Assembly: GCF_910592395.1 (NCBI RefSeq) | Contig: NC_088320.1 | Location: 7,748,001-7,812,000, forward strand | DNA length: 64,000 bases | Source: Lineus longissimus | Taxonomy: Eukaryota; Nemertea; Pilidiophora; Heteronemertea; Lineidae | Direction of reading: 5' to 3' | In this document: positions 1-11,000 of the stretch, in pieces | How the letters are laid out: each line of letters opens with the position of its first letter | Numbering within the stretch: the stretch's first letter is position 1 | Notes under the pieces: model-generated | Databases searched by the model: none | What the model was told of the DNA's origin: nothing | What the model saw: only the letters and a program-made list of their open reading frames with translations | Made by a program: the position numbers and the translations under genes

Positions 1-165
1 AATTTTCTCAACATTGCCGTTGTGTAGACTGATTTACAAATACTACATGTATGAATACCAAGTTTAAACAAATTCATATTCATAATAACTGCACTGCGGC
101 ATTGTGTATTAGTGGATTTCTATTTAACTGGGCCACCAGTAATTACGAGCGGTGTACCCCTTTAA
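1..165 (-). repeat. Dispersed repeat family R, copy 1 (cut by window edge)
   Basis: Shares ccaccagtaattacgag, tgcactgcggcattgtgta and atttacaaatactac with copies at 3815-4060 (same strand) and 25890-26122, 27778-28015, 28056-28213, 15917-16040, 48905-49070 (opposite strand). Non-coding, about 250 bp when complete. Confidence 0.7.
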
Positions 166-3100
166 TGTTCGAGTGACCAGTTTGAAAAAAGTAGTTCAAA
201 AGAAGTAGTTTTGGCACCAATGACGTTTGTGTTGATTCTCGCCAAGAATCAAGTCGAAGTTGCGAGCGCCTCACGCTCTAAGACTCCATTCCTCTTGGCC
301 TTGTCTCGTGTTCACAGACATTTGATGAAGTAGGGACGGCTGCGTTGTGTATGTAACCCAAGGAGGTAAATGATTCAAGTGCGGGAGGAACAATCCACTG
401 ATAACAGCTGTTAAGTTCATGTTAAATGTTTTTCTCATGAGTTCTTGTTATCTTTAACCTTGAATTTGATCGGACATATCTGACTGATAGCTTTTAAGTT
501 ATGGCCGTTTAGTACTCGGTACCAAACACAACCGGACACCAAGCGTTCCCATGTATAATTAATCAAAAGATTGTTTCTCGCGCAGCCAAATTTACCGGGG
601 AACTGCTTGGTGTCACTTAGACTTTTTTGTGATTGTTATTGCTGTTGCATACCTAGTGTATTTTGGTTTTTTGTTTTGTTTTTTCCCCCTGCATTTTCTT
701 CCTTTCTTTTTCATATTGCCTTGTGGCTAAAATATAGAATATATGTCTGTACCAAACTGTACAGTCAGGGCTGCTAATGTCCCCTCGGCTAAATTCATCT
801 TTGTATATTAAAAATGTTTTTTTTGTCATAATAAAAATACAAATACAACCGGACAAGACCTGTCATATTGCATCCCTCGCATCGCCATGAACGACCTTGT
901 TTCTGAAATCTGTGCCGCGTTTACTCGGCGCAAGAAGTAGACCAAAATGAGACCACTTTGTTTATGATTCCAATGGTAGATGGCGTACTGATAACTGAAA
1001 TGACTTTTCACCACAACGTCACATCATCAAAGACCTAAATTGACACGATTCCCTGCCGGTCCCAGTTTGCTCATGAGATGGAAAGGTCGACTCGCTTCAA
1101 CAGCATTGGTTTCCTCCGGCTTCCCTGGTTTCCTCCTACAATGCAAAACAACCAGTTATTCTCTAAATAGCCAGTAATAAGCCAAATGATAGATCACGTT
1201 CTATCACCTCAAAAAAACAACATGAAAATTAGAGTTCACATCAGATTACATTGTATTTCACAAATTGAAAAATTTTACCTGAGGAAAAAATTCCTGGCGC
1301 CAATTAATAGTTTAAAACAAAGTACGGAAGATGACCTGAGCACCAATTAATCAGCCAGTTGAAAGGTATCATGATAACGAGGGCAATATCAAGTTTTATA
1401 ATGAAGAAAGAAAGGATGTACCTGGCGTGACATTCCATTGTAAAAAGACCCCATCGCAATTCCCGACAGGCAATTTTGGCACATCCCGACGCAACTTTTT
1501 GGATGTTACAAATTTTCCAGAATTGTGCTAAACCAAAGTGTCTATCATTAGATTTTGTAATGCTGCTGAAACATGATTCTTGCTGAGTATAGGCTTTATT
1601 TACCAACCCTATTTGTTACATGGTTTCAGATTATTGAAGGGTATCTTTAATAGGATTAAAACGATCTCAATTTCTTAGCTTTCATTAGAACGCTCGCTAC
1701 ACCATCAGTAAGTCAGCTGCTATTCATAGCATGGCTCATGCGGTTAGGACTTTTCCTGTTGTGCGTTGATAAAATTCCAGTTCTGACAGTCATAACTAAT
1801 ATCCATGGTCCATATTAAAATATTGAAAGTTTATGTCACCCAGAACTTCTGTTGGTTTTCAAATTTATGTTTCGTTTCAGAAAAAAAATGAGAAAAAATA
1901 TCTAAGCTGACAAATTCATGTTGGGTATGACAGCATCACTTAGAAAGTAATAAAATGTGATGTGCAGTGACATTGGCTATTTCAAACAAAACCAATAAGC
2001 AAGGCTAGCATGATCACCGACGGCAAGTTCTCTGTTCAAAAGATGATTGATAAATTCCGTGGCATGCCTCTCGGTGAAATGAGTTGGCAAACTCGTGCCG
2101 GTGTCTTCAAATGTCTTTTGTGGCGGAAATATTAAAAATACCCGCCGCGAAATTGATCGATCTTTAATATGATCAGGATCAAAGCGGAACGTGGCGGTTG
2201 GTTGTTGTTAGCGACACCTGAGCTTGGCGTTATTGCGCCAGTTTCTGTCATCTGAAAAATATTGTGTCGCGTTGAAAGGTTTGTTTGAAGTCGCTGTCTT
2301 TCCGTGGTTTCTCATGTTGTTAGCTTATTGCTCCAAATCACTTGATGCCCTACTTGTGACATGCTCGGATGTCTTGTTATCTTCTCAATATCACTTCGCC
2401 CGTTTTTATAGGGATTTTTTCGTCTTTGACAGCTTTTTGGGCGGTGCAGTATTATGTCTCGGCCAGATTCATTTAGCAGTAGCGCCTTGCTGCAAATTGT
2501 TTATCTGTCACTGATTGGTTGCAATTTATTGGCGATATTATGCCACGTGTGATGATATTCTGAAAGCTGTGCTGTATTCATTGAGTTAGCACCAGCGCCT
2601 TGCTGCAAATTGTTCCTCTGTCAGCAAAAAGGTGCAATTTTTCGATGATATACAGAAGGGTTCTCAACAGAGTTTTTCTTTAGCAGTGTTCCACAGCCTT
2701 TGAGTTAAGAGGGGGGTAATCTAAATTTTTGTTTTGTTTTCGCGTACTCTGGGAAAATTGTTCTTAGATTCTTGTTAAAAGGGCCTATTTTTAAGATGTC
2801 AAAGACTTCAGAAGCATTTTAAAGGCATTTGGGGTCAGAATTTAGCATTTTAAGGTGGAGTTGGGAGGTCATTTAAAAAATAATAATGAAATTTAAAACA
2901 ATTTAAATGGGGACGGCCATTTTTAAGGGGGTGGAAATCGAACCCCCTTGGTGTGGGGGTGGGGGGGGGGGCGAACCTTTTTTAAAGGGTGTGGAGAACA
3001 CTGCAGTCAAGGTAGGGTGGTACCCTTAATATTCAAGAAGTTTTACCAGTGTGCAACACGAGGTAGGATGGCAAGCAATTTTGTTGGTAGGGTTGCCTCA

Positions 3101-3814
3101 TTAGACACTTTTACAAATTCTAGAGCAAGGTAGGGTGGATGCTTCCAAGGTTGGGTGGGATGCCCTGACAAATGACCTAGTGGAGAACACTAAGCCAGAC
3201 ATGATGGTATTCTGGAAAGCTGTATAATGTCTTAGACTTCAAAATAGAAGTGCCATCCTTTTAAAATAGTGCCTGAAAATAATAGCCCAGGCTACTGTAA
3301 ACAGATTTTCACGAGACGTCTGATCACATTTTGGGCCTCATCCACTGAGAATCTGTGTGCGACATGTTTTGTAGCAACCCAAGAGGTTGGGTACTCTCAC
3401 CAACAACTTTATGTTTTACACTTGTAAACTGACGGTGAAGGATGGTAAAAAGGACAAAAAAGTAAGGGATGTCTCATCTAATTATAAGCCACTGCACCCC
3501 TACATAATGCCCAAGCAACAAGAAGGCTGTTTACTTGTAATCAACATTCTCTATTGTAAGCCTTTCTCATCGTCTTCATCTAAATAGACTGGGCAGCCTT
3601 CCGTGAATGGATACCAGCGACGATGATTGAACATCAGTCGGGCCCAGCGAGACTTGTCTTGTCTGGCTGGCTTCCTACCTCACTTGAATATCAATGAAGT
3701 GATATAGTGGTTGTTGCCTCTCGAACGGACTAATTTGAGTTACTGATCTTGAAGTCTAATTCCCCTGTGGCAAATCCTCTTCGAAATCCATTTGTTAGTG
3801 TCAAAAGTATTAAT
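166..3814. other. No gene recognised
   Basis: Upstream flank. A 41-codon ATG frame at 2010-2135 does not resemble the expected MOCOS N-terminus. A short duplicated segment (gcgccttgctgcaaattgtt near 2487 and 2596) and repeated aaggtagggtgg words (3008-3150) are the only patterns seen. Confidence 0.5.
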
Positions 3815-4060
3815 ACTTAAAGGCCTACGCTTTTCGTTCAATATTTGAAATTTGTAATCAAATTTGAGAATTTCAAATTGTGTAACTACGGATTGAAAAT
3901 AAATTTTGACAATGCTGTAATGTAGAAGGATATACAAATACTGTAGAAAAACTGAGTTTCGTCCAATTTCTCCGTGTAATAACTGCACTATGGCATTGTG
4001 TATAACTGCATTTCTATTTTCATGGACTACCATTAATTACGAGTGGTGTGACCCTTTAAA
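3815..4060 (-). repeat. Dispersed repeat family R, copy 2
   Basis: Runs from aaaggcctacgc to cgagtggtgtgaccctttaa. This near-complete copy shows that the family ends in aaggcctacg and taattacgagtgg-type sequences. Confidence 0.7.
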
Positions 4061-4554
4061 AGCTATTCAAAGCCTTTGACACTGCAGTGATTAACATAAA
4101 TTGCTGCTGCTATGGTTGGTGATTAGACCCTTACACGATGCTTTATTGATCGACTTTTTCTGGTACAAAATTTGGAACACGTCTTCTTTCTATCTCTGCG
4201 CCATAGGACCTCCGCCAACCAATTCCGCACTAGCCGGATGTGACACTGAAGACAGTCACATCCAGCTGGGACAAACCATATATCCTCCTATTCAATATTA
4301 TCTTCTTTCTTTTCTGCTTACACTCTCACCAAAAGGTATCATTCTCAACTCTTTGACCTTTAAACTTTAGCGTAGTCAATCTCAAGCAACTGGTGGGTTC
4401 GTTTCTTTGCTTGGCAGTCACGGATCGAGAGGGTCAGAAAAGCTTCCTCTAGCCTAAATTTTCTGAAATTTGTGGTGTTAGCCCGAGTCAGTGCCTGGCA
4501 TGGCATGGGCACTTTTAAACAAGACACCTCAATTTCACGACATTTTAGAAAGAC

Positions 4555-4660
4555 AAAGCAATGTCGGGTATGTGCCTTGCTCAAGGAAACTGAAACAAAA
4601 CAGCTGTGATCTCTCCAAGTGTTGATCCCACAACCCCCTGATTATGAGTCGACGTTCCAA
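4555..4660 (-). repeat. tRNA-derived SINE-like fragment
   Basis: tgccttgctcaaggaaact followed by gttgatcccacaaccccctg and attatgagtcgacg, the usual reversed tail and B-box region of invertebrate tRNA-SINEs. The A-box region is not clear. Confidence 0.45.
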
Positions 4661-5772
4661 CTTTGCCTTTGATTTCCTAGACTGCCTATAATGTCGATTG
4701 CAAGATAGAATCGATTATTGAAGTGAGTCAACTTGAACTTCAGCGCAAACCCACCATTGGTGGGGTCATTCGTGCCAAAAAACTACTTCTTTTGAGCTCG
4801 ATTCAAAAAACCTTTTCAAAAAGACTATTCAAATGTTAAAATCTGCTACAAACATTCTTTATCAACTTTCCCAAAAATAAAATGTAAGCGGAAACACAGC
4901 ACAATAATATCGAAATTTGTAAGATGATTTTGAGGAGAACTATTTTGGCCAACTCACTCTGCCCCCCACACGACCTCGTCACAGTCATCATGTGATGGTT
5001 ACGTGAATTAATTTTTCAATAAAAATGGCAATGTCGAATGGCTATAGTGGGACTACATGTGCGTCCACCTTGTTCCCAGGTACCCTGAACCTCGCACCCA
5101 GTAGCCCCTCTAATATCAAAATGTTTATAATGTCAAACTTGAGAAATAGAAATTTTAGACTATAATTGGAATATAAGCGGACACCAGTTCTTAAGCAGAG
5201 CATCCCTGTCTTATATATCATTTATAATATTTCGGCTTAAGATGATAAATATATCGCAAATCAATAAAACCAAGGGTATATAATCTTGTTACCTTCGATC
5301 TAACTATTCCCGTGGGTGATTTAAGTGATTATATGATCTGTTGTGATTGGATGTCATCAGAAGATCATGTGACATTATAAGGCTTGTTGTTTGTTATCCC
5401 TTCTGAGCATTTCTGTAGCAGACTGGTGAAAGGCGGCTGAGCTGAGGAGTTGCTGAGGGTTGTCTAGGGCTATTCCTACTTCTCCTCAACTTGGCTTGGC
5501 CGGTCGCTGAAGACATCTGATAAAGAGATAATGCCGCAAAAACGTGGGACAAATCCTACACTTAGCTTGTTTAGGGATATTGTAAAACTAAAAATGTTTG
5601 TGTATTTGCCTTTGCCTTTTTTGCGTTTACAAATAATTCCGAAAATATAAACTTTAAATTCGAATCACCAAGGTCTCAGTCAAGAGTCCCTTGCTTAACC
5701 AAAACGCCATGCAGCATTCTCCATACTAGCCAGCTTCTGTTTGAAAGCACTTCACAGCAACCATCACTAATT

Positions 5773-5959
5773 CACAGCCCAAATCACAATTGTTATCCCT
5801 AAATTCGCGTCATTGGCGTGCTGCCCAGCGCGTAGGTCGCGTGTAATTTACGAGCGGCTTAGAGAGATAAGCACGTCATTGATGCACAACTCGCGCGTAC
5901 GTTGCACGTCACTGACGCAAAGCAGGAGGGATGTCATTTTTGTGATTTCGACTGGACAG
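5773..5959. mobile_element. MITE family M, copy 1
   Basis: Inverted ends acagcccaaatcacaattgt and the complement of atttttgtgatttcgactgg surround a GC-rich centre with cgtcattgac/gcgcgt words. Related copies are at 28825-29011 and 26450-26610; end fragments lie at 29698-29731, 50424-50455 and 50740-50785. Confidence 0.65.
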
Positions 5960-6179
5960 TAAACTGCCAAATATTTGTGCCTCTTTTGTGCAAATTTCTG
6001 AAAAAGATCAAAAACTTTCATATTTTTTACTTTGGGGGATTATGAAATTTCTTTTGGATTGTGTCTTTTCACAATTTTATGACACATCTCAATCTAGGTT
6101 ATTTGCAGAATCCTCAAGAAGTAAACACCAGTCCTGCAAAAAATTTGTGATTTACAGTAACGATTTCTACCGAGGGCTC

Positions 6180-6300
6180 TGGGTTAAGGCCTTAGAAAGA
6201 CCAAGTCACGCCCAGGCCAGGATTCAAACCCACAATATTTGATGGTAATCCACGACCAGACATCGCACTCCACAGACTTGTGATGAGATTTGCTGACCAC
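6180..6300 (-). repeat. Possible tRNA-derived SINE fragment
   Basis: The reverse strand contains tgtgGGTTTGAATCCtggcc, a good B-box; a convincing A-box upstream is not visible. Confidence 0.35.
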
Positions 6301-7316
6301 AGTTGGCCTATAACACCTGGCACACTCTCCATCGAAAAGGGCAGCTAGATCTTCTATCGTTAGTGTCCCACTGGCATGGTATCATGTCCACAGAGAGCTA
6401 CGAGACACAACAGAGAATTAAAATCTTGTGATTGTAATTCAATAATAGATGAGGTTATTTCATGCTACATGGTTTAATAAATGTCTGCGTCGATTCCCGT
6501 GGGAGATGGCTGGTGGCGTGCATATATGAGAGGTGTTGTAGACATGTACAAGGAGTTGGTGCATTCTGTTGCTTAAATGCACAACTTGGTTATGAGATAT
6601 GTTAGTTTTTCATCCCAAAATTGATTCCAGCAGGGCCATGACTTCTCGAAACAGGATAATGGAAAAGTCATTGAACTGCAATTGACAATGCACTAGATTG
6701 GGGGTGGGTTGGAAATGAAATTTACATTCTATGTCCAAAACTGCCTCGCAACATCGTCCAAAATCATTATTTGAACTCGGCATTTGTGGGATGTTACTGG
6801 TGGCGGTGCATGGTGTCAAGCAGAATCATTATCCTCCTGGCCAGGTATAGCCCACACCCAAGTTGTCCCTTTAAAACGATATTTTAACACTTTCAGTGCC
6901 ATCCGTCATAGATCTATGTCACGTGACTGTTTCATCCAAAAAAATCCTCCCCTATATAGCCACTGACTTATAGTTGTCTTAGGCCTCAACGTTGAAGTAA
7001 CACCATCTAGCAAAAAAGGCACAACTTATCGCTTGTCCCTCGAAACTGCCTCGTTAATGCCCATTCTTGTTCTCTCTGAAACCTGTCTGAGGTCAGGAAT
7101 TCTCAATAAATCACCCAATTTTTCTTCTGGAAATCAGCCATTATTTGGTCATTTGGTGTAAGAAATGGTGGAGAGTTAAGGGAGGCTGGAAATAGGTCAG
7201 TTTCCTCGGCAATTGATGAAAAATGTATGAGGTGTAAGGTGGCGATGGCTGGCAAGGGAATCATTGGAATAAATAATGCAATCGCTGCCAGATTGACTGT
7301 CACTCTGGGTTTATTC

Positions 7317-7790
7317 TCCAATCAATAGCGATTGGTGGATAATCTCAGGGCATTTGATTGAAAAAGTGGGTCTGAGAGAAGGTTTTGCGGGGAAACTGAC
7401 GAATGGCGATAGGTAGTCACAGAGGTTTTATTTGCCAATCAATAGTGATTGGTGGATAATCTCGGGGTATTTGATAGAAAAAGCGTGGCTCAGAGAAAGT
7501 TTTCTGGGTAATGTGACGAATGGTAGGGGATAGTCACACTGGCTTATTCTCCAATCAATAGTGATTGGCGGATAAATCAGGGGCAGAGGCCCCCCTCCGC
7601 CCAGAAGTTACCCAAAAGATTTCTTTTTGACCATGCTCTTGGCCGAAAAATTTCAAAAAGTGTCATATTGCCCCCAGAGAGCTTTTTGTCCCCCTCCCAG
7701 ATCAAAAAGGTAAAAAGCTAGCAAGGCCCCTGTTAACTTTAGTGTTTGATAGAAAAAAATGGCCTCAGAGAAGGTTTTCTGGGTAAGCCG
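7317..7790 (+). repeat. 120-bp tandem repeat, third unit interrupted
   Basis: Units begin ccaatcaatagygattggtggataatctc and contain gagagaaggttttctgggtaa and gatagtcaca (7317-7436, 7437-7555, 7556-7790). The third is split by about 155 bp (about 7579-7733) with opposed ends caggggcagaggcccc and ggcccctg. The tract ends just before MOCOS exon 7871-8027. Confidence 0.75.
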
Positions 7791-7870
7791 ATGAATAGTG
7801 GGGCAATATCTTCAGCTACTGCTTTGGATCAAGATGTTTTATAATTTTCAATGTTGATTCTTCGTTCCAG

Positions 7871-8027
7871 ATGCCATTTACCTCGACCACACCGGTGCTA
7901 CTTTATATGCCAAGAGTCAGATTGAAGCGTATTCTGAGGACCTGTTGACTCACGTGTACGGGAACCCTCACAGTCTCAACGCCAGCAGCCAGCTCACGAC
8001 AGACTTGGTGGATCAAGTCAGGTTCAG
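7871..8027 (+). CDS. MOCOS: MOCOS exon (first visible): N-terminal PLP-fold start
   Basis: Acceptor ttcgttccag and donor gtcagg. The exon opens in phase 1, so the missing upstream exon should end in one base (probably G of a GAT codon). It encodes the family opening YLDHTGATLYAKSQ, then HVYGNPHSLNASS, and ends in AG, completed to an arginine codon by the next exon. Confidence 0.95.
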
Positions 8028-11000
8028 GTCAGGCACAATTTCATATTTTCAGACCTAGCATATGTGTTTACCAGATCATATTTATGCATCTAGACTTAGA
8101 ACTGTGAATTCTAGTTGACATCTGTGATGATAATCAGCTGCAAAATGCATGTAAAGGTCTAAACTGAAATTTGTTTTTCACTTTCCCCACCTTCAAAATA
8201 AATCCTTGTGGAAGCCTTGCTCGGTGATACTGCTTCTGTTTGCTGCTGACTGCTGGGCACATAAAGTGCTCCAGACTCGCTCGTGAAATCTTGCCGGCAA
8301 TTCCACACTTATTAAACTTTAACATTTCTACTGCTCACGGGGTGTCCAGACTTCACCTCTACTTTGTAGCACTTCCACTGTGAACTTAATCGGGAAAACA
8401 TCTTTGAGTTATTTGCTTACTTTCATAGAGTTTTCCATCCTGTGTACAGCTGTTTTTCCCTGGGCTTTTTTCCATGTTAGCTGAACTTGAGTTTGTTTGA
8501 GTTTGCCTGAAACTGGTTCCTTAACTCTGGAAATGCAACAAGTTGAACAGAACTCATCTCGTGAAATCGAGATAGATTTTATCTGCAAGAAGACCTGTCA
8601 CCTTGTACATATTCTGGGGAAGTTGGCAATGCTGTTCAAAACCAAAACACGCAAAAGCTCATCCAAGGTAAAAAATGTCTTGCTTACACACTTACTTAAA
8701 CCTGTTGGATCCATCTGGAGCATAGGTCATCAGGGGTCTTCCACCAACCTTCAACAGTCGTGGGCTTCTGCCTTGACTTATATCTAACACAGACCCCATG
8801 TTACTGAAACTCGGTTTTTCACATCAATGGAAAGATGAAGCAGTGTGGAGTTGCCGGTTATTGTTTTGCTCAGAAACAAAGCAGTGATCCCTTTAAATGT
8901 TGAGCCCACTACCTCCTGACAATCAGCCTGGTGCTCTCACCACTTGCTATTAATGACCTCCCTTTCTGGACATCACTTTTGTCACATTTGTCAATTGATT
9001 TCATTCAAGTCAGTTTTCCATACACAAGGACACACATCAACTAAATTAACAAACAGTAGAGCATTCCTACCCAATATTAATGTACCGTACATGAAATACT
9101 TCACAGAGTGTCTGTTGTTTTTCAAATTATCGATTGCTCATCTTGGAGGATTAGGAGAAAGAAACAAATAAAGAAATGCCATCTATGTAAAGCATTTTGA
9201 TGTATCATCATCATGTACCATCGTCTTTTTTACAGAAAGCATAATTACGTTGAAAGATATTCATCTTGCAGTTGAGTGGTAATCTCCTTTTCTTTGAATT
9301 CTAAAATAGGACTAAGTACAGCAGAACCTCCCTTAGCAGACACCTCTCTATAAAGGACAACCTCTCTACTAAGGACACTAGTTTTGGTTCCAAATTGGTT
9401 GCTTCAATTCAATTTGACCTCTGTAATCAGGGCACCTCTCTAATAAGGACAGCATTCGTCAGTCCAAAGGGGGTCCTCAATAGAGAGGTTCTACTGTATT
9501 TTTTATCAAGTGGAGGTGATGTGCGTCATGCTGTTCCTTAATAGCTTGATTGATGTCCTTTTACTTGTTTGATAGCATCATATACTCTAGTTTCACCAAT
9601 CAAAGGCTGCTTCATTAAAGCAAATTTCTTACGAACAATACGTTGCCCTTTCCGTACCTGTTTGTGGTAGCTACTCATACAATTATTTTAAGAACTGTTT
9701 ATCCGACGTTGTCTTATTCTCTCCTGATAGTACTTGTAGATGTATTTTGCAAGACGCAATTATTTTGTGTTCTTGGGATGCCTTATCTGTTGCCTGTTGG
9801 TTGCATCCTTTCACCTGGCCGTCGTTCTTTGGTCGAGGGGAGGACCTGATTGATCTTAATGATGAAACAGCCGGCAAGCAATTATTCTCATCAGCAAACT
9901 CTGAGAAGGATGAGGTCTGCTGGATGCATCTTTTTGAACTATTGAACTTCTGAATGGCACTGAATGACCGTCTGTTTTTACCTAGCTTGAATTAGATATT
10001 CAGGACCGAAAATGTTGTGAATAAAATGCTCAATAAACATGCGATATCTGCCGCTGTGACCTAAGATGAAGCCATGACGCAATAGAGATTGCGATAGGTT
10101 GCAGCATCAGAAATTGCTTGTTTGTGGACACTAGTAGAGCCCTTTAGCAAAGAAGCGGCCATTTTGGACAATAATTTACTTAGGTTTTTTCGAGGTTTGC
10201 TCATGATAAGCTGAACTTTTGAAAAGAATTGAAAAGCCTGGCATGCATATTTTGACTAGAGTCAGTTTTAGTTGGTGCAGTAAAGTGGTTTTGCCGAAAT
10301 TATTATCCGGGAACTGTCATGTGGCCTTTTAAAGAACAGTTCTTCGGACAGGTAAGCACCTTTTCCCCTCTAAAAATGTGATAGGTTTCCAGAATTTGCT
10401 ACTCTGACATCGAAAATGTTGTATAATTTCTTTGGATGTGTGATGCAGGTAAAACCGACAGGTCAAGGTAGGCCTGAAGGTAATGCAGCCTTGAGAATGG
10501 AAAACAAATATGATGCATCTACATGATGTTTATTCTCAACGACGGTATGAACAATGAAAGAGAAACCAGCCAGCATTCTTGACCAACAGCTTTGATGAAT
10601 TTGTCTTTCAAATATCCACTTAACGTCAGAGGGGAGAACCTATTGAGCCTGATCTCTGACCCTGAGATGTTAGAGAGAGACCTTAAGATGATGATGGCAG
10701 AGAGAGACATTGAGAATATGAGGGTAGTCCATTACAAGATGATGTCAGAGAGACCTTTGGATGATGAGAGGAGATCTTAAGAGAATGGTAACAGAGAGAG
10801 ACATCAATACGATGATGACAAAGAGGGGCCTTAAGAAGATAATGTATGAGACCTTAAGAAGATGATGTCAGAGAGAGAACTACCGTATTTTGCTGCATAT
10901 AAAACGCACCGGGGTATAAAGCGTCCGTAGACAAAATCCAGACATAAGGCGCACCTACGTATAACACGCAGTACATTTTACATACTACTGAGATGCCCCC

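Noticed and set aside
2010-2135. MOCOS exon 1 candidate (ATG frame of 41 codons)
   Set aside because: The peptide does not resemble the family N-terminus and no donor in the required phase follows.
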